From the NCBI RefSeq assembly GCF_932526225.1, contig NC_064047.1, forward strand, positions 8,145,494 to 8,209,493: a stretch of 64,000 nt of DNA, given 5' to 3'. Positions 1-12,063 of the stretch are shown here, piece by piece (position 1 is the first letter of the stretch; every line of letters starts with the position of its first letter). Made by a program: the position numbers and the translations under genes. Origin of the DNA: Nematostella vectensis (Eukaryota; Cnidaria; Anthozoa; Actiniaria; Edwardsiidae). Under the pieces are notes generated by a model that was given only the letters and a program-made list of their open reading frames with translations, did no database searches and was not told where the DNA came from.

Positions 1-104
1 ATCCATATTACACGAATAAAGAGCCCGTACCATGGATTTCTGTTTCAAAATGCGATTCTCTTCTCAGAGGATTTGTTGGATTATTGCTGGAACTGAATTC
101 TTAC

Positions 105-3100
105 CTTCGTAGTTTGATTCACGTAGGATTTCCTTTTTGCTGTCCTCAGGGAGGAAAAAGGCGCCTTTTGCTGCGGCATGCACATCGGCGTTGTATTCAT
201 CGACAAGCAGCTTGACCGACTCAAGGTCGTTATTGACAATGGCGATGTGAAGGCACGTCTCGCCTGAAAACAGATCAAATAGTCAGGTGGCATTAAATGC
301 AAGGGTTAATGTGGCAGGTAGGATCAACATGACACACATCACATCATTTGCGCTCAGCATTGTAGTAAGATCTACGTCAACTGTGCGCGGGAATAGGTAT
401 TTTGTTTCATGTCATGTGCGCTCAGCATTGTAGTAAGATCTACGTCAACTGTGCGCGGGGATAGGTATTTTGTTTCATGTCATGTGCGCTTAAAATAGTA
501 GTCTGATCTACCTCAACTGTGCGCGGGAATAGGTATTTCGTTTTATGTCATGTGCGCTCAAAATAGTAGTATGATCTACATCAACTGTGCGCGCGAGTAG
601 GGTTTTTTTCTTGTTATGTTCGCTAAACATAGTAGTTTGATTCTACCTCAATTTTGCATGTGAATAGGTATTTTGTTTTGTGTCATGTGCGCCCAACATT
701 GTAGTTTGATCTACCTCAATTAGGCGCGCGAGTAGGTATTTTGTCTTTTGTCATGTGCGCTCAACATTGTAGTTCCATTGATCTCAACTGTTTAGTTTTC
801 ATATCTTTTAATTTTCACAATAAATTTTGCAAATTAAAAAAATAGTCATATCATTCATATCATCACCTTATTATTGTTAAAGGTGGTCCATCGACCACTA
901 TCAGATTTACCCTTACCTTACCTGCATATGGATTCCCAGCCAACAATGCGAACTGGCTAGTGCATATTACTTAAGGGTATAGTATCAAACTTACCATAGA
1001 ATTCATCGCCTTCGTATTTGTCCATTGCCATGGTGGGATACTCCTCTAGTAGCGCATGCGCAATCGTTCTGTGCAGTGGCTTGTTATTGAGGAAGCACAG
1101 GTGAAGCGCAGTCTCCCCAAGTGTACCCCTGTGTTCGAGTGACCAGCACGCAAGGTGGTCTGGGTAATCCATTTTCTTCTGTTCTTCTTCGTTCTGTGAG
1201 TTGGAAATTCAACAATGAATTTACACTTGCTTTACCTTACCTTACCAATCACCTTAACAAGTCACCTTACCTTATCCAGTCATCCAACCTTAATATAGAC
1301 AGACACCTTACCTCAACTAGTCAACCAGCCAATCTAGTCGCTAAACATCATCTAGTAATCTCACCTTGTAACCGCATCTAGACACATCAACTCGCCAAGT
1401 TGCCCTACCATACTTTTACTCAGTCGCCATACCCGATCAAGTCACTACCCTTTTACTTTACCTAGTCATCTCATCTAGTCATCTCGACTAAACTAGTTGC
1501 CCACCTCATCTAGCCACATTAAATTACATCCAGTCACCTTTATCTTTACCCTCACCTCACCTTATTCACCCGATCTAGTCCTTAACCGTATTTCGTCACC
1601 TCCCCTAACCTAGTCCACTTTTCGAGTCCCCTTACCAAGCCACACTTCACACCTTACCTTTCTAATTTACCTCAACTTACCTTACCTTCCCTATTTATCT
1701 TACTCACTATGTCACCTCACATTAACAATCACCTCAATTAGTCACCTTACGTAGTCACATCAACTCGCCTAGTCGCCCTACATTTCCTCGCTTAGTCTCA
1801 TTATCCAGTCATATCACCTTATATAGTCACCCTACACGGCCTTTCCAAGTCACCTTTCCTTATGTAGTCACCTTACATATCCTTAACCAGTCATCTCACC
1901 TTATTTAGTCACCCTACACGGCCTTACCAAGTCACCTTTCCTTATGTAGTCACCTTACATATCCTTACCCAGTCATCTCACCTTATTTAGTCACCCTACA
2001 CGGCCTTACCAAGTCACCTTTCCTTATGTAGTCACCTTACATATCCTTACCCAGTCATCTCACCTTATTTAGTCACCCTACACGGCCTTACCAAGTCACC
2101 TTTCCTTATGTAGTCACCTTACATATCCTTACCCAGTCATCTCACCTTATTTAGTCACCCTACACGGCCTTACCAAGTCACCTTTTCTTATGTAGTCACC
2201 TAACATATCCTTACCCAGTCATCTCACCTTATTTAGTCACCTCAACTAGTCAGCCTACCCAGTCACCTAACATTTAGTCACCTTACCTCATCTAAACACC
2301 TCATTTAGTCTAGTCACCTAACATCACCTAGTCACCTTACCCAATCTTGTCACTTACTAAATTTAGTCAAATCCTCTCCTTAGGCAGCTTTCCCCACAAT
2401 ACTTTACAATCTGAAAACCTCAACACATTCACCTTACCTCATCCCAATGAATCGCCTGGTTTCATCCTAGCACACGTTACTTTTACCACCGCTTCGTGTA
2501 TTCATGGAGTAAAAATCTTAGTTACCTCCTCCTGTATCTCGCCATTTGAACGTTTCCACGATAGAAATTCCTCCTTTGTTGCGACTTTTCCCTTTCCGTT
2601 ATTGTAGAGGTATGGCAAAAACACGCCCTCCTCCCGTATAAGTCGGTTAACCTCATCCAGTCCACCTTTTTTGAACGCCTAAAGCATGGAGAGAAGGAAT
2701 ATAGCTTTGTTTTGAGAGTCAGTATAGATACATATTTTTTCTGCAGTTTTCAATCTATTGTACTTAAATTTGAGTTTGACACTGTCTCTGAAGATGGCTG
2801 TAACACCCGCCATTTTGCTCGAATTCGGGGCGCAGGAAAATATCCACCTCCTAGAAAGTGTATATTGCATTTTACCCCCTGGCTACGCCACTGTTATATA
2901 CTAAATATATAAATATGTATTAAGCGAATAATGGGAAGCCGTTTGTTTTATATCTTAACAGGCTGGGTATCCGTACCCAGGATTTTTCTTGTGGGGGGGG
3001 GGGGGGGGGGGGGGCGAAATCAGAAAAAGTAGACCTAATTTTCCGAGGTGGTGGGGGGAGGAGGAGGGAGGGAGGGAGTTTTCTGATAAAAATCTTACCA

Positions 3101-3573
3101 CCTCCGAAAGAACAAAAAGGGACTTTTTATGCCTTTGCAGTATCTCCACAGGACGTTTATTGTCGGATTTGGCTAATACCAGAGTGATCTAGCTTATGAT
3201 TTTGAGTTTTGTCTACAAATAGCACGTCTACTGAGAGCCAAAAGTGGACTTTCGGCCGTTGTGTGTGGGGTGCGTTCGCATCCCCTGCATCTCCCCCCCC
3301 CCCCCCCCCCCCCCCCTCCCTGGGTACGGGCCTAATAAAGGAGTAATCCAGCTTGTCCATGGCTAGAAATAAAGAGAAAAAGAGCCAACAGTTTTGTCTC
3401 GAAGACAACTTCAGGTCCTCTTTCCTTACCTCGACCAATAAAGCATCACTCTGTTCTCCTTTTAAATCCACGAATGAATACAGCTTGTTCTCTTGTTTGC
3501 CACGTGTCTGACGCTTCCACTTGTCATCTTGCTCATCAAAGTCAGATGACCTCACAGACTTGCAGTTTCCCAT
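105..3573 (-). CDS. TRPV-type cation channel, N-terminal part (runs off the left edge)
   Basis: Four exons join in frame: 3430-3573, 2526-2678, 995-1193 and 105-263, giving about 218 residues before the edge. All have AG acceptors and GT donors with phases 0, 0, 1 and 1. Exon 1 starts MGNCKS, then has a KLYSFVDLKG segment typical of the Nanchung/Inactive/OSM-9 branch of TRPV. Exon 2 has PYLYNNGKGK. Exon 3 has LACWSLEHRG followed by an ankyrin repeat, GETALHLCFLNN, and a finger ending YEGDEFYG. Exon 4 has the next ankyrin repeat, GETCLHIAIVNNDLESVKLL, and ends RESNYEG, where family members continue with a WGEYPLSFAA-like repeat. These ankyrin repeats form the cytoplasmic N-terminal domain of a plasma-membrane channel. 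The pore lies outside the window. Gly2 and Cys4 could be acylated (inference). The subfamily within TRPV is less sure than the family. Confidence 0.85.
320..790. repeat. ~68-bp tandem repeat, about 7 copies
   Basis: Copies of a unit containing TCAACTGTGCGCG and GTCATGTGCGCTCA recur about every 62-68 bp (for example at 361 and 429) and diverge toward the right. The array lies in the TRPV intron between exons 3 and 4 and does not include exon sequence. Confidence 0.85.
1194..2345. repeat. Degenerate 'TAGTCACCTTA' simple repeat with an 82-bp tandem core
   Basis: The whole stretch is built from variants of TAGTCACCTTACC. Between about 1840 and 2240 this is organised in roughly five near-identical 82-bp units containing CACGGCCTTACCAAGTCACC. 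It fills most of the TRPV intron between exons 2 and 3. The array ends right at the acceptor of the 995-1193 exon. Confidence 0.85.
2959..3333. mobile_element. Small inverted-repeat element (MITE-like) with poly-G and poly-C tracts
   Basis: The left end contains CCGTACCCAGG next to a G tract. The right end contains a C tract followed by CCTGGGTACGGGCCT, so the ends are inverted copies. It lies in TRPV intron 1. The TIR style resembles hAT-type MITEs, but I could not find a clean target duplication. Confidence 0.4.
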
Positions 3574-3633
3574 CTACCGTTGAGCTGAAAGAGTGGTGAG
3601 GAGTCGGATTTATGAGTGTTGTCTTTGTTTGAT

Positions 3634-3873
3634 GCAATGTGTAGTTCCCAAAAAAAATTCCATACCCCCCATGGAGGGGGTCAGAGGTATGACCCTCCAC
3701 CCCTCTGGAATTTTCAACCCTCTGGAAAAAAATAAATACAGTAACTGTAAAAGAAAAAGGCATTTTACCCTCCCCTCTGGAAATTCCTGGTGGTTTGACC
3801 ACCCATCCCCAAAAATTTCCAATCCCCTCCATGGGGGGGGGGGGGGGGGTGTATATTTTCTCGGACTACACAA
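3634..3873. mobile_element. Small inverted-repeat element upstream of the TRPV start
   Basis: The left part reads TGTGTAGTTCCC, an A run, then CATACCCCCC. The right part reads GGGGGTGTATATTTTCTCGG then ACTACACA, roughly the inverse. Internally, CCCCATGGAGGGGG-like palindromes occur on both sides. It sits within 300 bp upstream of the TRPV ATG. The family is unassigned. Confidence 0.4.
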
Positions 3874-6007
3874 TTTTGCTTCTGTTGATTCTACTCCATG
3901 TATAATAAAAAATAAATTCGAAATGTTTTGAATTAGTTATTTGGTTGAAGGACATTTGGGGTTTAATTCTTTTTAAAGGAGAGAACTTTCCATTTTTTGG
4001 GGAAGGGAGGAGCTGTGTGTAGGCTAGTTCGAACATAACCGGCCTGTTTTTCATCCAAAAATGGCCTACCTGTATGGCCTAAGAGCACTTTAAAATTACT
4101 GACAAATTATAGCAAAATTAGTTATTCAAACAATAAAATATGTGCACTGCCCACAAATTTAAGTATTGATTGCCACAAGTTACATTGACGACTTGAGATA
4201 TGGATGAGGTAATGAGGTAATAAAGCAATAACGTGTATAGAGAACAAAGTGGATTTACGTGCACACTTAAACTTGCTTCCTTCTGTGTTACTGTTGTTAC
4301 GGGTCAGTGAGGATGAAATTGAAAGCAGTAAATTGAAATTCGGGTACAAACAATCTTCAACTGGATTAGATAATGTGGTTGTGGTTTGATTGACTCAACA
4401 AAAACATTAATAATGTGTAGATTACAATTAATATTGGCTAAAAGGTGATGATTCATGGATAGAAGAGACTACTTCGGTAGATGATTCCAGAAGAAAACTT
4501 GTTTCAAACTATAATATTTGCACATAAAACTAGTAAATCTATCTGGTACAGAAGCAAACGTTAGATATATTTCATAAATATACAAATATAGTCATATAAT
4601 TTTAGATAAGTTTATGCATGGTTTATTGAACTAACACAAACTATTCGCCGTTCGAATATCGCAGTGGCTAAATGAGGGGTAACCGCTCAAGGTCTTGTGT
4701 GAGCGAAATGAGCGGTAGCTTTTAATTTTTTTGAATAACGCGAGGAAATATAACCTTGATGAACAAATGACCTTCTTTCTTTATTTACACAGAGGAAACA
4801 TTCATCGATGTATTGATTCCTTTGAAATAAAAAAATTCCCCTCGCCTGTGTACAGTAGGACAACGCTACTTTCGGCGGCACTTGTTATGCATATTCGAAT
4901 AAGTCGGTGACACAAATCTTAATATTGTAGTCCAAAATTTGTTAATATTCTTATGAAAACAAAATGGCAAATAACAAATTCTAGGGTGCCTTTTTATTTA
5001 CCCTTTTCGTTCTCTGTACAGAGCTAAAGCCTCCGCATTCCCGTAGACGAGAAGTTTCGTGTGAGGCCCGCTCTCACGTTAAAGGTCTTGAAAATGCGTG
5101 AGGCATTGCCACGCATTGAAGCACTTAATCTTAACATGAGCCCGAAATCATGTTTGGCAGCCTCTTAGGTAAGTGCAAATGGTAATGTCACATTGATCTA
5201 CGGATCGGGTAGGATAATAACGACAGTTTGGAAGGTTCCGGGGTTCTCCTTTATATGTATCTGTCACGCCAAAATAGTGATGAATAAACTGCCTTGAGAA
5301 GTTATTGAAAGATTCTATTCTAAAACCAGGGACAGGACTCTGCGACCCGAGTTAGTTTGAAACAGCATTATTCACGGAACAAGTGTTCTTAACCATAAAC
5401 TAAGCCGAACGGCAATCACAAGTAAACTCATTCATTTGACATGTTAATATTATTGGAATAATCACCTTCGTTGGTTGATGAAAAAACCTTGTTTATCCCA
5501 TAGCAAAAGCAGGCTATTAGTGCATGGATTTCTTGTGAGTCGTTGGTGGAATGAGTTTCGTAAAACAGGAAGAAATCACCGGCAAGCTCTTGCCGGCCGC
5601 CATCTTGTTGCTATAACAAACCACTTATGCGAAACAACGAAAAAATTTAATAATTCATGTTAACAAAGACAATGACAAATAACAACATTCATATTTGAAT
5701 AGTATGTGTTTACTGCTGCCGTAAGAGTTACTTTGATAGTAACTTCAATCACAGAGGTCTTTAACTTAGCTTCAAAAGTTTGAGATTTTTTGTGAAGAGC
5801 TGAATTAAATCAAAACAGCTTTTCCCCGCACGCAGCACTACACGACCCCTAAAAACGCATCAAACTCAATTGGAACTATTTAACTTTAATAGATTGCAAG
5901 TATTATTAATCCCCGATGGTGGATTTCACGTTAAATTTCACTTGATTTTTGCGAAAGCGCACTCATCCTCGCGTTCCGAATGCTTTATTCGTACAATCTG
6001 AAAGTAA
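3874..6007. other. Intergenic, nothing recognised
   Basis: AT-rich sequence 5' of the TRPV gene. Short open frames here (for example 4687-4881 minus and 5475-5663 plus) show no splice context, family motif or repeat structure that I recognise. The TRPV promoter should lie at the left end of this stretch. Confidence 0.5.
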
Positions 6008-6016
6008 CATCCAAAC

Positions 6017-6968
6017 GGGAATTCATATATTAGCTAAGTTAGCAAATTAACTTACTAGTACTAGTAAATGAAATTGGGGGCGAGAAAGTTTAGTGGTATT
6101 ATTATGAAATTTTATAGAATTTTAAAATTTTATAGAAAAAACATACTAGTAAACAAAATTTCGGGGCGAGAAAGCAATCTGACAACTCGCCCCGACATTT
6201 GTTTATTAGTATAATAATAACTATACTATTAAATGAAATTACGGGGCGTAAAGCAAAAACGACAACTCGCCCCGAGATTTGGTTTACTAGTACTAAGTAA
6301 TTATAATACCGAGAAATTACGGGGCGTAAAGCAAAAACGACAACTAGCCCCGAGATTTGGTTTACTAGTAGTAAGTAATCATAATACTTATAAATTACGG
6401 GGCGTAAAGCAAAAACGACAACTCGCCCCGAGATTTGGTTTACTAGTAGTAAGTAATTATAATACTTATAAATTACGGGGCGTGTTGTCGTTTTTGCTTT
6501 ACGCCCCGTAATTTATAAGTATTATAATTACTTACTACTAGTAAACCAAATCTCGGGGCGAGTTGTCGTTTTTGCTTTACGCCCCGTAATTTATAAGTAT
6601 TATGATTACTTACTACTAGTAAACCAAATCTCGGGGCTAGTTGTCGTTTTTGCTTTACGCCCCGTAATTTCTCGGTATTATAATTACTTAGTACTAGTAA
6701 ACCAAATCTCGGGGCGAGTTGTCGTTTTTGCTTTACGCCCCGTAATTTCATTTAATAGTATAGTTATTATTATACTAATAAACCAAATCTCGGGGCGAGT
6801 TGTCAGATTGCTTTCTCGCCCCGAAATTTTGTATACTAGTATGTTTTTTCTATAAAATTTTAAAATCCTATAAAATTTCAAAATAATACCACTAAACTTT
6901 CTCGCCCCCAATTTCATTTACTAGTACTAGTAAGTTAATTTGCTAACTTAGCTAATATATGAATTCCC
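6017..6968. mobile_element. Foldback DNA element, 952 bp, with 9-bp target site duplication
   Basis: The two halves are near-perfect inverted copies around a ~19-bp spacer near 6490. The ends are GGGAATTCATATATTAGC and its reverse complement. The 9-bp sequence CATCCAAAC flanks it directly on both sides (6008-6016 and 6969-6977). Each arm holds three to four ~75-bp direct repeats containing CGGGGCGTAAAGCAAAAACG, so the same short open frame appears on both strands. It has no coding capacity and is therefore non-autonomous. A 9-bp duplication is typical of Mutator-like elements, and foldback elements with long internally repetitive arms are known in several animals. The superfamily is inference. 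Confidence 0.85.
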
Positions 6969-7017
6969 CATCCAAACAACAGCAGGGGTTATGTGTGTTG
7001 GAGAGAAACGATGAAAG

Positions 7018-7184
7018 CAGGGGCGGACCTAGGGGGAGGGGGGAGGGGGGAGGGGGGAGGGGGGAGGGGGCGAGGAGGTTGCCCCGGTCCCCTATTTTCA
7101 GACATTTGGCTTAAAAATAACAAGAAATATAAATTTAAGGAAGAACAATAAGTCCGGCCCCCCTTTCTTGAAACTTTTGCTTCG

Positions 7185-7239
<55 letters not shown>

Positions 7240-7272
7240 ACACACTTTTTTAAACTTCTAGATCCGCCCCTG
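7018..7272. mobile_element. hAT-like MITE with 5-bp target duplication and a ~40-bp C tract
   Basis: The termini CAGGGGCGGACCTAG and TAGATCCGCCCCTG are inverted copies. The 5-bp GAAAG flanks both ends (7013-7017 and 7273-7277). Inside are repeated GGGGGGA blocks on the left, and a C tract of about 40 bp followed by (CA)n on the right. Confidence 0.7.
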
Positions 7273-7277
7273 GAAAG

Positions 7278-8506
7278 ATTCATCCATTTATGCACTAGTC
7301 ATTTTAAACCCCACCCCTATCGTTCCTGGAAGAGAGGGGCTAACCGTGGGTCGAGCGTTTTTTAAAAAGAATCTGTCCCGAGGAGGTGATGCAATTGACA
7401 GTTAAACCCTGGGGTGGGGACATACAAAAAAATAACCACAACTCGAGGGTACTTGCTCATTGCCTTGTAGTGGTACCCTTTGCGCCGCAAGCGGTAGGGG
7501 AATTTGAAGGGAAAGGGCTGCCTAGTCCCAGGCGTTCTTATCGGGTTTCCTGTGGATGGTAAGAATTGTGACCTCACCTACACCAGCCGCCAGGCTCCCT
7601 CACGGTTGATCCCCGAGCACAGGAAACTTGGTAAGAACGCCTTGCCCCCAGGCTACCTCACGGTTGATCTCCAAGCACAGGATACCCGGTGAGAACGCCT
7701 GGGACTGGGCTGGGGAAAGGGGTTTCAAATGACTAGTCAGTCTCAAGTTTGTCTAACATTCCGTCCCCGATTCCTGGTGGGGGCGGAGGTTGGGGGTGAA
7801 GTCACTACCTCAAACACAGGAAACCCGAGTCGAAAGATAAGGATCTTTTAGGCCTACATTGAGGAGGTAGGCTTGGTTTTTTATATGCCTGAAATTCCCG
7901 CTTGAGCCATAGCAACAAAGCGAAATAAAAAAATTGGAGTAGTTGAGAAGGAAAAAACGTAACGTCTGGCTATCTTTATTAACCTGTCAATCACACACTT
8001 CACAGATTTCCATGAATGATCTGCCAGTAATACTAATTGCAAGCTCACATGACAATGATTTTTGTTTCCATATTTTATTAGCAGAAAGCTTAAAATTATT
8101 TACAAAAACTTTCATCAGTAGTCTCCATTTGAATGAATATCACCCTGAAAGCAACAGTAAAGAATGCGAACAGCATTTACTGCCTTAAAACTAACCCATC
8201 CAAGGCCAAGGACTTTGAATAATTTAAATAATAGTACAGCAGCTCTGGAATTGGGTTTACTGAGTGCAGTTATTGCATCTCAAATACCATCCCACAATTG
8301 ATGAAGAACTGATGATGATGGGTGAAAGGTATTTCCGAAACAGTTTATTTTTTAAATCATAGGAAATAAATGGTCAAAAGATTTATTACAATAATTATTT
8401 CCTTCATTTTATGGAGAACAGTCATGGGACACTAGCCTTTGGCCATGTAAGATCACAGAACATTTCTAATATTAAACAAAATAACTCTGTTGTTGGAAGT
8501 TCCATT
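7278..8506. other. Intergenic, including the 3' flank of the FAM162-like gene
   Basis: No gene recognised. Around 7495-7700 the phrase containing CCAGGCTACCTCACGGTTGATC is present twice. On the minus strand, AATAAA signals at 8382-8387 and 8344-8349 lie 120-160 nt past the FAM162-like stop and are candidate polyadenylation signals. Confidence 0.45.
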
Positions 8507-11500
8507 TTATGCTTTCTTGGATGCTTCGGCCTCTGCCTTCAATCTGTCTTCCTCCCTCAACTTCTCGTATCGTTTCACATTCTTTTCAAACATAGTGTCC
8601 TCTGTATGATCGTCCCTTGCCTTGCGTCCAGCATTTATTGCCAAATAGCTTCCAATAAATGTCAGCATGATGGTGACAAAGTTGATCACAATACGTCGTC
8701 GGTTTTGTGATTTCTCAAGTAACTCAAAGCTTTAGATATAAAGTAAAATAAATAAAACAAATGTTAGGTATTAGTACAGCACATTTTAACATCACAAGAC
8801 ATGATCAAATGCAATTCACAAGTAACTGACGTTACTTGTCAGTATGGATAGCCTGCTCAACACAGATCATGAGTGTGGCTTGGTGTGTAAGCATTTTCAC
8901 TGAAGATGGTACCACAGGCCAGCATCCCTAGCGGTTCTTTTACGTCCCCCAATACAGGAACCCCTGGCTTAACATCCTTATCTGAGAAGACAAGGCATTC
9001 ACAGTACCCAATGTGATTGCTGTTACTGGACAAAAAACTGTGTTCGTTGATATTTGTTATAAGTGTTCGGTGTAAAGTGTTGTTGTTTCTTGTCAGCTCA
9101 TAAGCTTCGTCGACTATTCTAGCTTTTTTTTTAATAGAAGTAGCAACAGAGTACTTGGAAACACCACAGTGACAAATAGCGTCTTTGAGAGTTACTTGAG
9201 TTTTTGTATTAATGGGGAAGTTCACCACAAATCCCCCCCCCCCCCCCCCTGTAAAACAAAGTAGTCAATGATGTAGTAGTCAAGCTAGCCCGAAAGAAAA
9301 CAAAAACACTGGAGTGTCTAAGTGATAAAAACTAAAGTACATTCCATAAATTAATAAAACCACTCTTCTTTGCTACGTTTTTTTTATATTCAATACTAGT
9401 ATGAAAAGCGTAAAAATATTGAGTGATGAGTGTGGGAAAATCTATGTTATAGAAGTGCATTGCACACTAGTGGCAACCAATAAAAGAGAGCTAGTCTATT
9501 GGCATGCAAAAATCATAATTTAGATTACCAAAATATTTTCAGCAACTCTCATTTACTGATCAAACGGCGACAAGTGGATGAGAGTCTATTAGAGTGCATG
9601 AAAATGCATGGTCAAAACAGTCATTAAAGTTGAAACACTTATCAACTATCATCTTCGTTTGGTGGAGGATTTACAAAGCAGGTGACTGACCTGATTTCAT
9701 TGGGGATTTGGCCAGCCTTCATTGTTCCAGTAATGACTAAGAAAAACTTGTCAATCGGCTGCAGCTGGTACTTTGGTGTCGCTGTAGCTCCACCTATGTT
9801 TTCTGTCTTCACTGCAAAAAATATATCTATATTAATTAAGAAATCACATAAATAACAGACTATGAATAGTCATGTGTCAAGCCTGCTTGGAAAAATCACC
9901 TTGACCTTTATGGCATTTAACTACCTCACTGCCAGATGGAAAGTACAGAATTATTTTATCCTAGGTCTCCAATTTTAATTGAAATTTCATAGCCCTAAAA
10001 CCCGATTGGGTGTGTGAGTATTCAATCTATTTACTTAATTCAAGGAATGATAAGGGGATTAAATCCAAGATGATTAACCCATTGACTCCTGGCTATTTTT
10101 GAGCTGAATTTACAAAAAACAGACTGAAAACAGATACCTCCTCCCCTATTCTGAGTTTTATACAGCCCATCAAAGTCAAACACAAATGCACCTAGTCAGC
10201 GGTATCCAAGCTTTCCAACAGTGCTTTGCGGTCCCCACTTTTAATCCCTCGTCGTTGTGCTGAAGCCAGCACTAGTTGATGGTTGCTTGTATTTTTCATC
10301 AAAAATACAGCTATGAGCATATACGGAGAGTGTCTCAGGACATCATGAAGTCTTTTGGGGCATAATTGAGTGCTTTGCTTATGGATATTTGCAAGCAAAG
10401 GTGGATTCATGATTATTTTTTCTTGTTTGGCTTTGCCTGGATGAGAAAATAATTTTCTAATGAATCACCACAGCTCTCCTAAATGCTGTCTTTTCTGAAA
10501 CCAAATTGATTGCAAAATTGTTTACACTGCTATTCTGGGTCTGTATGACCTGGAATTGATTTGTTTGGCTACGGGGTGAAAAGACTTATAAAAAACCATC
10601 TGACTTTGGGGAGAGGAGTGTTGACTGGCCCTCCCCTCGTGAATTTTTCCCTGGATCCCCCAGAATGCGTTTTACAAGCCTTCAAGGAGTGGACATTGTG
10701 TTTTGAGGCCATGGAAATGAACCTGGAGGATCAGAATAAAGGTATCCGTTTGTGTCTTGAGCTGTGTTTGCTGATCTCTCTCTCCTGTGTTGTATTTTGA
10801 GCGTTTTATTGAGAGGGGTGATTCTGCTTTTCTTTCCTTGTTCGGTTTGAAATTTGTCAAAGAACCTGTGCTATTATTTGGCTTAAGAGTAGTTGACAAC
10901 ACCTTGGTTAGATGAATATCTTCAAGACCATTTATTCCTTAGACTGATGCCTGAGTATCTTCATCTTGTTGTGTTTAGTTTGCATTTATGAATTTTTTGG
11001 GTTGTGGGTACTTCCCAAAGCTGGTAAAGGCCAGTTGAGGGGTCAATATGTTAAAAAGTAAACATATTACTGGGAAATAGGGAGAGCTACAAAAGATAGA
11101 CAATGATTTTCTAAAGAGACTGGTTAAAAAAGTTGGCCCTTAAATGTAGTCAAATTGACTAAACTATTACAAGATGAGGTGATCAGGTACAAATACAGCA
11201 ACATTTTTAAAAGTTTGTTTACAAGCTATAATCACCATTGTAAACAACAACAAAATCAACTGCAGTGAATGGTGGAATTTGAATTATTCGGAGGCAGTAT
11301 TTTCATTGAATGACCAAGCAAATTAAACAGTGTTGAATTAAGCCAAAACAAATCCAGCATGTATAAGATGATAAGGGAAAAAAGACACTAAGAATGGCTC
11401 CTTAGAATACATGCCCCTTGGCACGTATGCATAAATATCATAGCTTTTACCTCTTCACATCTGCATCCCAAGGAAATATAAATAAATGTCTGGTGAAGGC

Positions 11501-12063
11501 ATTTCTAGTCCAGTACAAAAATACCTTTTTTAGGTATTTATATTATATCTATTTCATTAAACTGCTGATTCAGTCAAAACTAAAATAAAAACTGAATTTT
11601 ATTTAAGTTATATTTTATTATAACTTAATTAAGTATTGAACTTGCAGCTCAGTCTCAGTCGCATGTAGTTGCAAAATAATTGCAGCTGCATGCCACTAAA
11701 TGTTGTTATGTAATACTATTTTATATGGAGCTGTTTTTATCAACTTCTCTTTCCTTTTTCGAAAGCGATGGTCGGTTAAAATCTGTGTTCGAGAAAACGA
11801 CAACAAACAGAATAAAAAGATCAAACAATCAAACATGCTAAGGCAAAGGCATCACATTTGCTATTATGTTAAAAATACGTGATTAACTACTTGGAGAATC
11901 TTGAGTCTCGTCTAGCAATACCTGATCCGACCTCCTTGGCGACCTCCTTGCCGTCTTTTGCCAAACACATAGTTCGTGATAGAGCTGGACTACAACGAAT
12001 AGAAGAACGAATCCCAGAAATGACATCCCGGCTTGCGAAGCGAAAAACTTGTCTCGAAAGCAT
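8507..12063 (-). CDS. FAM162A: FAM162 (UPF0389) family mitochondrial membrane protein
   Basis: Three exons, 11922-12063, 9691-9811 and 8507-8729, join in frame (phases 1 and 2) to 161 residues, against 154 in human FAM162A. Exon 1 encodes an Arg/Ser-rich, acid-free start (MLSRQVFRFASRD) typical of a mitochondrial targeting peptide. Exon 2 has YQLQPIDKFFLVITG and a PNEIS segment that aligns with the conserved family block before the membrane span. Exon 3 has LLEKSQNRRRIVINF, a hydrophobic segment FVTIMLTFIGSYLAI, and a charged C-terminus ending EASKKA. FAM162A has been linked to hypoxia-induced apoptosis at mitochondria, but the biochemical role is not settled. It is divergent to the FAAH2-like gene, with 1.3 kb between the starts. 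The orthologue is FAM162A or FAM162B and I cannot separate them. Confidence 0.85.
8857..9228 (-). CDS. Unidentified 123-codon open frame inside the FAM162-like intron
   Basis: The open frame lies in intron 2 of the FAM162-like gene, on the same strand. Its composition is protein-like, with several Cys and His (ICHCGVSKYS, GYCECLVFSD, SHTHDLC at the end). Just upstream on this strand is TTGTTTTACAG followed by a G run of about 17, which could be a 3' splice site. No start exon or family match was found. It could be an exon of a nested gene, an alternative terminal exon, or chance. Confidence 0.25.
   Translation of the reverse strand: MVNFPINTKTQVTLKDAICHCGVSKYSVATSIKKKARIVDEAYELTRNNNTLHRTLITNINEHSFLSSNSNHIGYCECLVFSDKDVKPGVPVLGDVKEPLGMLACGTIFSENAYTPSHTHDLC

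Noticed and set aside
330-790. Regular repeats resembling a CRISPR array
   Set aside because: Units are contiguous with no unique spacers, in a eukaryotic intron: a minisatellite.
6233-6751. Identical repeat protein on both strands (MKLRGVKQKRQLAPRF)
   Set aside because: Both are readings of the inverted arms of a foldback element, not a gene.
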